A stretch of 64,000 bases of DNA. It comes from Parapedobacter pyrenivorans_A (lineage in GTDB: Bacteria > Bacteroidota > Bacteroidia > Sphingobacteriales > Sphingobacteriaceae). The position numbers and the translations under genes are program-made. The stretch covers positions 496,001 to 560,000 of the forward strand of contig NZ_JBHEUZ010000001.1 in NCBI RefSeq assembly GCF_041925275.1, written 5' to 3'. The notes beneath the pieces are model-generated. The model had not been told where the DNA came from. It saw nothing but the letters and a program-made list of their open reading frames with translations, and searched no databases. Below are positions 17,376 through 27,050 of this stretch, piece by piece (the first letter of the stretch is position 1; each line of letters starts with the position of its first letter).

Positions 17376-17720
17376 ATGAACACGAAAAACAGTATCGTAA
17401 CGTATGCATTGGTAGGCCTTGCCGCCGGCACGGCAGCATGGTTGTTATTGGGCACCAAAGAGGGACGCAGACAGATGGACCGCGCAAGCGACGGCATACG
17501 GGAACTCAGCAAAACCATCCGGAAAACAACCAAAGAGGGTATCCGTAAGGCTTCGGAAATGGCCAATCGGGCAACGGCAGAGATCGATGACCTCCGCGCG
17601 CAGGCCAAGCGCAAGGGCCAATCTGCCATCCAAAAGGCCGACCGTGTGGCAAAAAGCGGCGTGGACAAAGCGCGGCGTACCGTCAAAGCCGCTAAGCAGC
17701 AGATAGAAGAAGAAATATAA
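17376..17720 (+). CDS. YtxH-domain protein
   Basis: About 114 residues: one N-terminal transmembrane helix (VTYALVGLAAGTAAWLLLG) directly followed by the TKEGRRQMDRASDGIRELS segment typical of YtxH proteins, then a long charged amphipathic helix rich in Ala, Lys and Arg. Such proteins are small membrane-anchored helical proteins linked to general stress in some bacteria; no biochemical role is established. The ATG at 17376 has a purine-rich AGAAAGGA upstream; an earlier ATG at 17334 lacks one. It precedes the ccm genes but has no evident functional link. Confidence 0.8.
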   Translation: MNTKNSIVTYALVGLAAGTAAWLLLGTKEGRRQMDRASDGIRELSKTIRKTTKEGIRKASEMANRATAEIDDLRAQAKRKGQSAIQKADRVAKSGVDKARRTVKAAKQQIEEEI

Positions 17721-17757
17721 AATAGCCGCACCGTAGCCGCAATTCCCCCCGAGGTCG

Positions 17758-17765
17758 TATCTTTG
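17758..17765 (+). promoter_or_regulatory. -7 promoter element abutting the ccmB start codon
   Basis: TATCTTTG is a perfect TAnnTTTG match, and only five bases separate it from the ccmB ATG. The predicted transcription start therefore falls at or next to the start codon, implying a leaderless mRNA. Confidence 0.55.
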
Positions 17766-17770
17766 CGGCA

Positions 17771-18430
17771 ATGCGGTTATTTAAAGCGGTCCAATCTCTT
17801 ATCCGGAAAGACATCGTGCTGGAATGGCGGTCCAAGTACGCCATCAACGGTATCGTCCTCTATGTGGTGTCTACGGTTTTTGTCTGCTACCAAGCATTTA
17901 AATCCGTAGACCCCACTACGTGGAACGCATTGTTCTGGATCATTTTGTTGTTCGCGTCCATCAACGCCATCAACAAAAGTTTTGTACAGGAAAGCCACGG
18001 CCGCCAACTCTATTATTACACCCTTGCCAGCGCCAAGGCGGTCATCCTTTCCAAGATCAGCTACAACATGCTCATCATGCTGTTGCTCGCTGCCATCGCC
18101 TACCTGGTCTATTCCATCATCTTCAACAACCCCCTCGGGGACCCGGTGCTTTACTTGGCGGTGGTAGCCCTCGGTGCCGTCGGCTTCGCGGCCGTGTTTA
18201 CCATGGTGGCGGCCATCAGTGCCAAAGCCGGCAACAACAGTACCCTCATGGCCATCCTCAGTTTCCCCATCATCATACCCATGCTCCTTGTGTTGATAAA
18301 AGTCTCCAAAAACGCACTCGACGGATTGGAACGCAGTGCTAGCTACGACGAGCTGTTCGTCCTCGGTGCCATCAACGTCATCACGGTTGCCATTTCTTTG
18401 CTGTTATTTCCTTACCTTTGGAGGGACTGA
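17771..18430 (+). CDS. ccmB: Haem exporter membrane protein CcmB
   Basis: A 219-residue inner-membrane protein with six predicted transmembrane segments and the family opening LIRKDIVLEWRSKYAINGIVLYVVSTVFV. CcmB is the permease of the CcmABCD complex that handles haem for cytochrome c maturation. The ATPase CcmA is not adjacent, which is common in Bacteroidota where ccmA lies elsewhere. ccmC and a CcmD-like gene follow. The start codon sits five bases after a -7 promoter element. Confidence 0.92.
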   Translation: MRLFKAVQSLIRKDIVLEWRSKYAINGIVLYVVSTVFVCYQAFKSVDPTTWNALFWIILLFASINAINKSFVQESHGRQLYYYTLASAKAVILSKISYNMLIMLLLAAIAYLVYSIIFNNPLGDPVLYLAVVALGAVGFAAVFTMVAAISAKAGNNSTLMAILSFPIIIPMLLVLIKVSKNALDGLERSASYDELFVLGAINVITVAISLLLFPYLWRD

Positions 18431-18565
18431 TAATTTAAGATTTCGATTGAACATGCGGATGACACAGATTGGGCAAATGTATACTGATTTCTCCGGCTTG
18501 TCATGCATCATCGTATCCCTTGGTGTCTTTTGTCGAGCGTCTCATGTCTAATATCTAAAGCAAAA

Positions 18566-19234
18566 ATGAAAAAATACTGGTGGAAAGTCCTTGCCGTTTT
18601 ATTGGTGTTATATAGTATTATCATGGGCCTGCTGGGGCATGTACCCGCCTTGCCCATTGTAAATGAAACCATCCGCAACGTGTATTTCCATGTGCCCATG
18701 TGGTTCACCATGTTTACGCTTTACATCGTATCGGTGGTCTATAGTATCAAGTACTTATCGTCTGCCAAGCCCCACCACGACCTGGTGGCTGTTGAAAGCG
18801 TGAATGTAGGCATTGTCTTCTGTATCTTCGGCCTGCTCACGGGCATGCTATGGGCCAATTTCACGTGGGGCACGTTCTGGACCAACGACCCCCAACTAAA
18901 CGGCGCCGCCATCGGCACACTGATGTACCTCGCCTACTTGGTGCTACGCAACGCACTGGAGGAGGAGCAAAAGCGGGCCCGCATATCGGCCATATACAAC
19001 ATCTTCGCATTCCCGATCCTGATCGTATTCATGTATATCCTGCCGAAAACCACCGACTCCCTCCATCCCGGTGCGGGTGGAAATTCCGGGTTCGGCGAGT
19101 TCGACCTCGATGGTTCGATGAAGGCCGTGTTATACCCCGGAGCCATCGGTTGGATACTCATTGGCGTGTGGCTGATGACCCTGCGCTACCGCATCCGGAA
19201 AATGGAATATCAAAACCTTACAGCAACGCCGTAA
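18566..19234 (+). CDS. ccmC: Cytochrome c maturation protein CcmC
   Basis: About 222 residues with six transmembrane helices. It carries the periplasmic tryptophan-rich haem motif in the form NFTWGTFWTNDPQLNG, flanked by histidines (YFHVPMW, and LHPGAGGN) that match the haem-ligating positions of CcmC. It holds haem at the periplasmic face for transfer to CcmE. The ATG at 18566 (MKKYWWKVLAVLL) is chosen because the earlier in-frame codons do not look like family sequence. The 135-base gap after ccmB holds no gene. Confidence 0.93.
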   Translation: MKKYWWKVLAVLLVLYSIIMGLLGHVPALPIVNETIRNVYFHVPMWFTMFTLYIVSVVYSIKYLSSAKPHHDLVAVESVNVGIVFCIFGLLTGMLWANFTWGTFWTNDPQLNGAAIGTLMYLAYLVLRNALEEEQKRARISAIYNIFAFPILIVFMYILPKTTDSLHPGAGGNSGFGEFDLDGSMKAVLYPGAIGWILIGVWLMTLRYRIRKMEYQNLTATP

Positions 19235-19302
19235 ACATTGGTATAATCTCAATCATAAATCGATTAAACGATAAAATTTAACAACGTTTATCACAAAACG
19301 AT

Positions 19303-19521
19303 ATGAAAAAGACAATTCTTTCTTTGCTATTAGTTATCAATGGGTTAATGTGTAGTTTTGCCCAATCAAGTGCCGGGGTCGAGATGGCCATGGGTTTGCG
19401 CAGTTCGGGCAAAATTTATGTGGTGGTAGCCGTATTGGTGGTGCTTTTCGCAGGGCTAGCCGTTTACCTATTTACCATTGACAGGAAGGTCTCGCGTGTT
19501 GAAAAGCAACAAGAGCGGTAA
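19303..19521 (+). CDS. CcmD-like small membrane protein
   Basis: A 72-residue protein with a signal-like N-terminus (MKKTILSLLLVINGLMCSFAQ) and one transmembrane helix (IYVVVAVLVVLFAGLAVYLF) followed by a short charged tail. Size, helix and position after ccmC match the CcmD-like proteins of Bacteroidota, which are thought to stabilise the Ccm complex. Assignment rests more on context than on diagnostic residues. Confidence 0.75.
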   Translation: MKKTILSLLLVINGLMCSFAQSSAGVEMAMGLRSSGKIYVVVAVLVVLFAGLAVYLFTIDRKVSRVEKQQER

Positions 19522-19666
19522 TGGACCGATAGGTACTGCGCCCGCTGCGTGACTTAACCCGACAGTGCCAACCCGCAAGGCCGATGCCGACGATGGTAGA
19601 TCGCCGGGCACGCACCATGGAAATGAATAAAGTCACCAAAAAAAGTATCAATAAACAAACATTGTT

Positions 19667-21103
19667 ATGGCTAAGTCAATAGCAGAAAAAGCGCAAGAGC
19701 CCCATTTTTTCGATGATGTATCCGCGTTCTTTGACCATGCAGCGCAATTCACCAAGCACCCCCAAGGATTATTGAACCAGATCAAGGTATGCAATAGCAT
19801 CTACCGATTCAGCTTCCCCTTCAGACGGGGTGATAGCCTGGAGGTGATCAATGCCTGGCGGGTAGAGCACTCGCAGCACATGTCGCCCACCAAGGGCGGT
19901 ATCCGTTACAGCGACATGGTAAACGAGGATGAGGTGATGGCCCTCGCCGCACTGATGACCTACAAATGTGCCATCGTCAATGTACCGTTCGGCGGCGCCA
20001 AGGGTGGCATCGCCATCAACCCAAAGAACTATTCCGTTGGCGAGTTGGAGAATATCACCCGGCGGTACACCGTTGAGCTCATCAAGAAGAACTTTATCGG
20101 CCCGGCTATTGACGTACCGGCACCAGATTACGGCACCGGCGAGCGCGAGATGAGCTGGATTGCCGATACGTATACGACCATGAATCCCGGCCAGCTGGAT
20201 GCCTTCGGCTGCGTAACTGGCAAACCCCTATCGCTGCACGGCATCAGTGGCCGGAAAGCCGCCACCGGACGCGGCGTTGCCATCGCCATCCGCGAGTGCG
20301 TGGATGTAGCCGAAGACATGAAGGCCATCGGCCTCGCACCCGGCATCGCCGGGAAGCGTGTCATCGTGCAGGGACTGGGCAACGTGGGTTATAACACCGC
20401 TAAAGTACTCCTCGAATTCGGCGCCATCATTGTGGGGGTGTGCGAATACGACGGCGCGCTGTACAATCCCGATGGACTGGACCCCGATGCCATCCTCGAG
20501 CACCGCAAAAACACCGGCTCGATACTCGGTTACAAAAAGGCCACGAAATCGTTTAAAGCACCCTCGGAGGGACTGGAACAGCCGTGTGATATCCTCGTGC
20601 CCGCCGCATTGGAAAACCAGCTGACAGCGGAAAACATCGGCCGTATCCAAGCAAAAATCATTGCGGAAGGCGCAAACGGCCCCACCACGCCCGCTGCGGC
20701 CACGGCCTTTGTCAAAAAAGGAGGCATCATCATTCCCGATATGTATTGCAATGCCGGCGGGGTAACCGTGTCTTATTTCGAATGGCTGAAAAACCTATCG
20801 CACGTTTCTTTCGGCCGCATGGACAAACGGTACGAGGAGATGGCCAACCAGAACTTGATCAACACGGTCGAAACCATGACGGGCAAGTCACTTACCCCAG
20901 CTGAGCGCATGACCATCGTAAAAGGGGCCGATGAGCTCGAACTGGTCAATTCCGGTTTGGAAGATACCATGATAAGGGCCTACCACGAAATCCGGGAGAT
21001 CCGCAATTCCAACAAGGCCATCGATACGCTCCGGACAGCGGCGTTGGTGGGTGCCATCAACAAGATAGCCGTTTCTTACCAAAATCTGGGTATCTGGCCT
21101 TAG
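19667..21103 (+). CDS. Glu/Leu/Phe/Val-type dehydrogenase (glutamate dehydrogenase)
   Basis: A 478-residue NAD(P)-dependent amino acid dehydrogenase linking 2-oxoglutarate and ammonia to glutamate. The catalytic-lysine motif PFGGAKGGI (about residue 110) and the substrate-binding KGGIRY motif are present, with a Rossmann domain (VIVQGLGNVGYNTAKVLLEFGA) and the late motif GGVTVSYFEWLKN. Overall length and sequence best fit the glutamate dehydrogenase branch. The gene is followed by a terminator. In Bacteroidota it often stands after the ccmC/ccmD pair, as here. Confidence 0.93.
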   Translation: MAKSIAEKAQEPHFFDDVSAFFDHAAQFTKHPQGLLNQIKVCNSIYRFSFPFRRGDSLEVINAWRVEHSQHMSPTKGGIRYSDMVNEDEVMALAALMTYKCAIVNVPFGGAKGGIAINPKNYSVGELENITRRYTVELIKKNFIGPAIDVPAPDYGTGEREMSWIADTYTTMNPGQLDAFGCVTGKPLSLHGISGRKAATGRGVAIAIRECVDVAEDMKAIGLAPGIAGKRVIVQGLGNVGYNTAKVLLEFGAIIVGVCEYDGALYNPDGLDPDAILEHRKNTGSILGYKKATKSFKAPSEGLEQPCDILVPAALENQLTAENIGRIQAKIIAEGANGPTTPAAATAFVKKGGIIIPDMYCNAGGVTVSYFEWLKNLSHVSFGRMDKRYEEMANQNLINTVETMTGKSLTPAERMTIVKGADELELVNSGLEDTMIRAYHEIREIRNSNKAIDTLRTAALVGAINKIAVSYQNLGIWP

Positions 21104-21126
21104 CATTGGCCGGCAATACCTTCCGT

Positions 21127-21174
21127 CAACTGCCCCTCTATTTCCTGTCCGGAATACAGGGGCAGTTGTTTTAC
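21127..21174 (+). terminator. Intrinsic terminator after glutamate dehydrogenase
   Basis: An 11-bp stem (CAACTGCCCCT / AGGGGCAGTTG) with a 20-nt loop is followed by a short T-rich tail, 23 bases after the stop codon. Confidence 0.75.
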
Positions 21175-21281
21175 CTGTTTGTGCTTCGTGTTGAATAAAA
21201 TAATTTTAGGATTTTTAGAAGAAAGCATTTAATTTTATGTCTTTGGAGATTTGGAGAAGACTTAACTGAAACACACAAGCC

Positions 21282-23585
21282 ATGATCGGCGAACAACATT
21301 ACTCGGATGTATTCCAAGCACTGCCCACCCCGTGCGTGATGCTGCTCCCCAATGCCCCCCATTTTACGGTAATAAACGTGAGCGACGCTTACCTCGAGAT
21401 TACCAACATCCAACGGGAAGATATGGTAGGGAAAGGTTTCTTCGAGGTTTTCCCAACCAACCCTTACCAAAACAACACCATATGGCGGAACATTTTCGAC
21501 GAAGTCATCCGTAAAAAAAAAACCTGCAAAGTACCGCCACAGAAATATGCCTTCCCAACGGCAGACGTACCCGCACGACTGGACGTGAAATACCTTGAAG
21601 TCGTCAACACGCCTGTCCTTGATAATCAGGAAGACATCCAGTTTATCATCCGTTCAATGACGGATGTGACCCACACCGTCCACCACGAAAAATTCTATGA
21701 AGAAACGCAACGCACCGCCCATATTGGCAGTTGGGAAGTTAACATGGCACATCAAACGGTCATGTGGTCGGAAGGGCTGCGCGACATTTATGAGGTGACG
21801 CCAGACTTCAAGCCTACCTTCAGGGTGCTTGAAGAGTTTTACCCCGATCCGCATGCCCATCGGGCGTTCGAGGATGCGTTTGTGAAAGCTACGAAGGACG
21901 GAACGGTCTTCCGCCTTACACTGCCCATGGTTACGGCCAAACGCAATGAACGGTGGGTGTCTATCGTGGGCAAGTCAGATCTTGTAAGCGGCGCTTGCAT
22001 CCGCGTATATGGCATTACGCAAGATATCACGGATAGCAAACGCCTCACGGATCTAGACGATTTGGAAAAAACCATCTTGGAGATGAGTGCCCAGCGGGAT
22101 ACGCCGCTCTCGGCTATCTTATCGCATTACGTGCTTGGCATCGAAGCGCTATATGGCGGCATGTATTGCTCCATATTGGGCGTTCAGAACAATCGGCTGG
22201 TCAGCTGGATTGCTCCGTCATTACCCGAGTCATACATTGCCGCTGTCCACAATCTTCCCATTGACGACAACGGGGGTTCGTGCGGCTCCGCCGCATACCG
22301 GCGAGAGCGTGTTATCGTTAGCGATATCGCCACCGATCCAAAATGGGCAAACGCCAGGGAGCTGGCGCTCAAGCACGACTTGAGGGCCTGTTGGTCGCAT
22401 CCCATCATCGATTCCCACGGTAATGTGATTGCCGTGCTCGGCATCTATTATAAACAGGCAAAATTCCCCAATCCCGAAGAGCTCCTCATCATTGACCGCA
22501 TGAGCGCGCTGCTCAACATCCTCATCGAAAACCGCCAGAATGCCGACCGTGTGCGCGAATCGGCCACGATGATGGCACAAGGGCAGGAGCTGGCCCGCTT
22601 TGGCAACTGGCAACTCGATTTGGAGAACCATCGGCACACTTGGTCGCCGGCATTATGCGATATCTATGGCATTGACCCCCTGGTATATGCGCCCAGTTAT
22701 GATAACTACCTGGCCCTTGTCCATCCGGATGACCGGGCACGGGTTGAACAGCTAGTGCAGCGGATCTTCCAAACCTACGAAGACACCGTATTTGAGGAGC
22801 GGATTATCCGGCCCGACGGGGAGACCCGCCATCTTCGGTCTTGGGCCCGGCTGGTGCTGAACGATGAGCGGAAACCGACAAAGATAATCGGTGCCTGCCT
22901 GGATGTTACCGAGACCAAGCAAGCCGAACTGAAGTTGAAGCAACTGCACACCCAACTGGAGAAACATCTGGCGGAAGTAGCGCAATCCGAACAAAAATAC
23001 AGCGACCTCTTCCACCTCAGCCCACAGCCCATGTGGGTGTATGACCTGGAAACCTATTATTTCCTCGATGTCAACGCTGCGGCCGTTACCCATTACGGAT
23101 ACACGCGCGAGGAGTTCCTCTCCATGACCATCCTCGACATCCGGCCGCCAGAAGAAATACCCAAGTTGGAAGAGGCCGTTGCGCTATCGAGGCGATATAA
23201 CAAACTGTTCTTTAAGGGTACGTTCAAGCACCGCAAAAAAAACGGTGAAATTATCAACGTAGATATACAGAGTAATATCATCCAATTTCATGGGCGAAAA
23301 GCCGAGCTTATTTTGGCAAATGACATCACGGAAAAACTATACCACATCGAGGCCATCGAGGCACAGAACAAAAAGCTGCAAGAGATTGCCTGGATGCAGT
23401 CGCACCTGTTCCGGGCCCCGCTCGCGCGGATCATGGGGTTGGCCGACCTCATCCAGCACGGCCCCTCCCCCGGTGTCGACCTCGATAAGCTGCTCCGAGC
23501 CATCCATGAGTCTGCCATCGAACTGGACAGCGTACTGGGAGACATCACCGAAAAAGCAGAACAAATCAACCTCACTGAGCAATAA
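21282..23585 (+). CDS. Multi-PAS/GAF sensor protein lacking a kinase ATPase domain
   Basis: A 767-residue cytoplasmic sensor. In order I see a PAS (about 5-125), a second PAS (130-250, HIGSWEVNMAHQTVMWSEGL), a GAF domain (260-410, GSCGSAAYRRERVIVSDIATDPKW), a third PAS (425-550, ARFGNWQLDLENHRHTWSPAL), a coiled linker, and a fourth PAS (570-690). The C-terminal 75 residues resemble a HisKA dimerisation domain with the histidine in WMQSHLFRAPLARIMGLADLI. The protein ends there: no N-, G1- or G2-box of a HATPase follows. A receiver gene starts 4 bases downstream and is the likely partner, perhaps with a separate kinase. Confidence 0.88.
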   Translation: MIGEQHYSDVFQALPTPCVMLLPNAPHFTVINVSDAYLEITNIQREDMVGKGFFEVFPTNPYQNNTIWRNIFDEVIRKKKTCKVPPQKYAFPTADVPARLDVKYLEVVNTPVLDNQEDIQFIIRSMTDVTHTVHHEKFYEETQRTAHIGSWEVNMAHQTVMWSEGLRDIYEVTPDFKPTFRVLEEFYPDPHAHRAFEDAFVKATKDGTVFRLTLPMVTAKRNERWVSIVGKSDLVSGACIRVYGITQDITDSKRLTDLDDLEKTILEMSAQRDTPLSAILSHYVLGIEALYGGMYCSILGVQNNRLVSWIAPSLPESYIAAVHNLPIDDNGGSCGSAAYRRERVIVSDIATDPKWANARELALKHDLRACWSHPIIDSHGNVIAVLGIYYKQAKFPNPEELLIIDRMSALLNILIENRQNADRVRESATMMAQGQELARFGNWQLDLENHRHTWSPALCDIYGIDPLVYAPSYDNYLALVHPDDRARVEQLVQRIFQTYEDTVFEERIIRPDGETRHLRSWARLVLNDERKPTKIIGACLDVTETKQAELKLKQLHTQLEKHLAEVAQSEQKYSDLFHLSPQPMWVYDLETYYFLDVNAAAVTHYGYTREEFLSMTILDIRPPEEIPKLEEAVALSRRYNKLFFKGTFKHRKKNGEIINVDIQSNIIQFHGRKAELILANDITEKLYHIEAIEAQNKKLQEIAWMQSHLFRAPLARIMGLADLIQHGPSPGVDLDKLLRAIHESAIELDSVLGDITEKAEQINLTEQ

Positions 23586-23589
23586 ACCT

Positions 23590-23997
23590 ATGAAGCTACG
23601 TGTTTTGGTTATTGATGACGACGAGATTTTCAACTTAATGGCCGATATCCTGCTCCGCAATCTCGGCATCACCACGCGGCCACAGTGTTTCACCAGCGGA
23701 CAGGAAGCGTTGGCGTATCTCAGCCGGCAGGGCGCAACGGACACAACCTACCTCCTTTTTCTCGACATCAACATGCCAACGATGTCGGGATGGGAAGTGT
23801 TGGAATGCCTGCAAGCGTTGCCCAACCAGCAACGCATCCACGTAGTCATCGTTACCTCCTCGATCGATCGTGCTGACGAGCGCAGGGCATGGGAGTTTGC
23901 CCAGGTAATCGACTACATGATCAAACCGTTGCAGCGGGAGAAGCTATTAACACTTAAAAAGCACCGAAAATTAGCAGCTTTTTTCCGCCGGGGCTAG
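23590..23997 (+). CDS. Stand-alone response regulator receiver protein
   Basis: A 135-residue CheY-like receiver without an output domain. It has the acidic pair (VLVIDDDEIFNLMA), the phospho-acceptor aspartate in FLDINMPTMSGWEVL, the conserved threonine (VIVTSSID) and lysine (YMIKPLQREKL). The true start is the ATG at 23590, 4 bases after the PAS/GAF sensor gene, so the two are probably translated together. This class (Rcp1-like) is usually part of a phosphorelay. It converges on the next gene with a gap of only 7 bases. Confidence 0.92.
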   Translation: MKLRVLVIDDDEIFNLMADILLRNLGITTRPQCFTSGQEALAYLSRQGATDTTYLLFLDINMPTMSGWEVLECLQALPNQQRIHVVIVTSSIDRADERRAWEFAQVIDYMIKPLQREKLLTLKKHRKLAAFFRRG

Positions 23998-24004
23998 TTG
24001 CGGG

Positions 24005-26920
24005 CTATTGCAGGGCCTGCCACAGTATTTCGACGGGATGGTAGGCCACACGCGCCGCTCCGTCTTTGATCTGGTGGCGGCAGCTGGTACCCGGCGCCGC
24101 AATCACCACCTCTGGTGGCGTGTCTCTCACCGTGGGCAACAGCACCAATTCGGCCACTTTCATCGATACATCATAATGCTCTTTTTCATAACCGAACGAC
24201 CCGGCCATGCCACAGCAACCCGAAGGGATTACCGTTACCTCGTGCCCTTTCGGGAAAGCCAGCATTTTCGAAGTGTACTCCACCAGATGGAACGCCTTCT
24301 GGTAGCAATGCCCGTGGAGCTTGATCTGGCGCGGCGTTTCCGAAAACGCGGCGGTGCTGATGTTTCCGGCATCCATTTCTCGCACTAGGAACTCATCAAT
24401 CAGCAGCGCGTGTTTGGCAAGCTTATGGGCGTCCGTCAGTAACGGTTCATCGGCCAAATCAAGGTATTCATCCCGGAACGTGAGGATGGCCGACGGTTCA
24501 ATACCGATCAACGGGGTTTCCTCGGTTATCACCTCTTTCAGATACCGGATGTTGCGGTTGGCGATGGCTTTGGCCTTCCGCACCAACCCTTTCGACAGGT
24601 AGGTGCGGCCGCTTTCCAGGTGTTTTGTTAGCCGCACGTCGTAACCCAACGCCGTGAGCAGCCGATAGGCAGTTTGGCCGATCCCTACATCGTTATATTC
24701 GGTAAACTCATCACAAAAGAGGTAGACCGTACGCCCTGTCGCGGGCCGTCGCTGGCTACGTGCCTGGCGGCGGACCCACCTGCGCAAGGTGGTCTTTCCC
24801 ACTTCCGGCAGCGACCTGTCTTGGGCGAATCCCAAAATGCGTTTCACTAACGGCGACAACGTGTTGCTCTTGATGATCCAATTATACAACCCCGGCACAT
24901 ACGCCGCCAGCCGTTGTGATTTGGTGAAATTGGCAATCACCCAGGCGCGGAATGGCGTACCATCCGCATCGTAGTAATGCTGCAGGAACTCCGCCTTCAT
25001 CTTCGTTACGTCCACGCCAGAGGGGCATTCCGTTTTACACGCCTTGCAGCTTAGGCACAGGTCCATCACCGCCTTTATTTCGGGATGGTCAAACCGGTTC
25101 ATTTTTGTGGAGGTGGTAAGAAACTGCCGCAACAGATTGGCCCGTGCCCGCGTGGTATCCTTTTCTTCGCGGGTGGCCATATACGAAGGGCACATGGTAC
25201 CGCCGGTGATGTGCGTTTTGCGGCAGTCGCCCGAGCCCGAGCATTTTTCCGAGAGCCGCAAGATACTCTCTTGCTTCCTGAAATCGAAAACGGTATCTAT
25301 TTTTATGGTGCTCGTATCCTGCTCATAGCGCAGGAATTTATCCATCGGCGGCGTGTCTACGATTTTATTGGCATTGAACACCCCCTTGGGATCAAAGATC
25401 GCTTTCACCTCCCGCAGTAGCCCATACACTTTTTCGCCCAGCACCGCACCGATAAATTCACCGCGAAGGCGCCCGTCGCCATGTTCTCCGCTGAGGGAGC
25501 CGTTATACTTCTTCACCAGTTGGGCGGTATCTGCCAGTACGGCACGGAAAGCATGCCGTCCCTCGTCGGTTTTCAAATTGATCAGCGGTTCCACATGCAG
25601 CTCGCCGGCACCGGCATGGGCATAGTACGATGCATCCAGCCCATGGTGGTTCAGTATGTGCTGCAGGTCTTCGATATAGGCCGGCAGGTCTTCCGGCGGC
25701 ACGGCACAGTCTTCTATCAGGTTCACCGGCTGCGTATCGCCCGGTAGGTTCCGTATCAAGCCGAGGCCTGCCTTGCGCACGTCCCACACCCGGTCGGTTT
25801 CCGGTCCCGTAATCAGCGGATGGGCATAGCCCAACCCCTCGGCCAGCAATTCCGCCTTCAACGCTGCGGCTTTGTGTTGCACCTCCCCGGGTGTGTCGCC
25901 CCTAAACTCTACCATCAGCAATGCCGCCGGATCGCCCTCGATGAAAAATCGGTTGTACTGGTAGGTCGGGTGGCCTTTGGTAAAGTCCATGATGTATTTA
26001 TCCACCAGTTCGGAGGCCTCGGGGTGGTGGCGCAGTGCCACGATGTTGGCATGTAGCGACTCGATAAGCGTGTTGCAATGGATACAGAGCAATCCCACTT
26101 CGCTGGGTGGCAACGGCAGCAGGTTCAGCTTCGCTTCGGTGAGGATACCCAAGGTACCTTCCGATCCAGCAAGCAGCTTGCAGAAATTAAATGGTTGCGC
26201 GGTATCGAGCATCCTATCCAGCGCGTAGCCGGTGTTGCGTCGCGTAAGTGAAGGCTTGGGGTATCCCTGCTTGATGGCTTCGCGGTTGTCGGCATCCGCC
26301 AATAAATCATTCATCCGGCGGTAGATATCGCCCTCGCGGGTTGGCAAGGTCAGTTTGCCAAACAAGGCTGCGTCGTCCAATGCCCCGAATACCACTTCCG
26401 ACCCATCATCGAGGAGCACCGTTGCCCCAAGGAGGTGGCTCCGCGTATCGCCCCAGACAATGGAATGCAGACCGCACGAATTATTGCCCACCATGCCGCC
26501 CACCATGGCCCTGCTCGCCGTAGAGGTCTCCGGGCCAAACATCAAGCCATAGGGCCGCAGGTAAGCGTTGAGGTCATCGCGGATGACGCCCGGCTGCACG
26601 CGCACCCACCGTTCTTCGGTGTTTAACTCCAATATACCATCAAAGTGTTTGGATACATCCACCACGATGCCCCGGCCCACCACCTGGCCTGCCAGGGAGG
26701 TACCGGCCGTGCGCGGAATCAGCGTTACGCCATAGATAGCCGCAAAGGCAATCAGCTCCTCCAAGTCCGCTTTGTTGCATGGCATGGCCACAGCCAGCGG
26801 AAGTTCCTGGTATACCGATGCATCCGTAGCGTACGCGCGGCGCAACGCCCGGTGCTCGGCCGTTTCGTTGTAGTAAAGCGGGCCTTCCAACCGGCTTGCC
26901 AATTGCTCCAAGCCCTGCAT
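24005..26920 (-). CDS. FAD/Fe-S oxidoreductase, D-lactate or glycolate dehydrogenase type
   Basis: A 971-residue fusion. The N-terminal half (about 40-460) is a VAO-type FAD domain with RTAGTSLAGQVVG and GGMVGNNSCGLHS, plus the FAD-oxidase C-terminal part (YAHAGAGELHVEPL). After residue 520 come two ferredoxin-type cysteine clusters (CSGSGDCR...MCPS and CLSCKACKTECPSGVD) and then two CCG-type half-motifs (HGHCYQKA, PSGCCGMAGSFGYE). This is the architecture of membrane-peripheral D-2-hydroxyacid dehydrogenases feeding quinones. I start it at 26920, where GAAAGGA precedes the ATG. A 19-bp element upstream is shared with the FAH hydrolase gene. Confidence 0.9.
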   Translation of the reverse strand: MQGLEQLASRLEGPLYYNETAEHRALRRAYATDASVYQELPLAVAMPCNKADLEELIAFAAIYGVTLIPRTAGTSLAGQVVGRGIVVDVSKHFDGILELNTEERWVRVQPGVIRDDLNAYLRPYGLMFGPETSTASRAMVGGMVGNNSCGLHSIVWGDTRSHLLGATVLLDDGSEVVFGALDDAALFGKLTLPTREGDIYRRMNDLLADADNREAIKQGYPKPSLTRRNTGYALDRMLDTAQPFNFCKLLAGSEGTLGILTEAKLNLLPLPPSEVGLLCIHCNTLIESLHANIVALRHHPEASELVDKYIMDFTKGHPTYQYNRFFIEGDPAALLMVEFRGDTPGEVQHKAAALKAELLAEGLGYAHPLITGPETDRVWDVRKAGLGLIRNLPGDTQPVNLIEDCAVPPEDLPAYIEDLQHILNHHGLDASYYAHAGAGELHVEPLINLKTDEGRHAFRAVLADTAQLVKKYNGSLSGEHGDGRLRGEFIGAVLGEKVYGLLREVKAIFDPKGVFNANKIVDTPPMDKFLRYEQDTSTIKIDTVFDFRKQESILRLSEKCSGSGDCRKTHITGGTMCPSYMATREEKDTTRARANLLRQFLTTSTKMNRFDHPEIKAVMDLCLSCKACKTECPSGVDVTKMKAEFLQHYYDADGTPFRAWVIANFTKSQRLAAYVPGLYNWIIKSNTLSPLVKRILGFAQDRSLPEVGKTTLRRWVRRQARSQRRPATGRTVYLFCDEFTEYNDVGIGQTAYRLLTALGYDVRLTKHLESGRTYLSKGLVRKAKAIANRNIRYLKEVITEETPLIGIEPSAILTFRDEYLDLADEPLLTDAHKLAKHALLIDEFLVREMDAGNISTAAFSETPRQIKLHGHCYQKAFHLVEYTSKMLAFPKGHEVTVIPSGCCGMAGSFGYEKEHYDVSMKVAELVLLPTVRDTPPEVVIAAPGTSCRHQIKDGAARVAYHPVEILWQALQ

Positions 26921-27011
26921 CGTACTATTTTCCTTTCTATCCACCCGGCGAAGATACATATTGACCCGTTATCCGGCATCCTCTATCCATACAATGATAA
27001 GATAAGCAGCC

Positions 27012-27030
27012 ATTTTGATAAGATTGGATA
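27012..27030 (-). promoter_or_regulatory. Shared 19-bp element, copy upstream of the FAD/Fe-S dehydrogenase
   Basis: The sequence ATTTTGATAAGATTGGATA (plus strand) occurs here, 92 bases before the dehydrogenase start, and again identically at 28761-28779 upstream of the FAH hydrolase gene. Both copies have the same orientation relative to the downstream minus-strand gene, as expected for an operator or promoter element. Confidence 0.5.
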
Positions 27031-27050
27031 GTCACCTCCCCATGGCCAAG

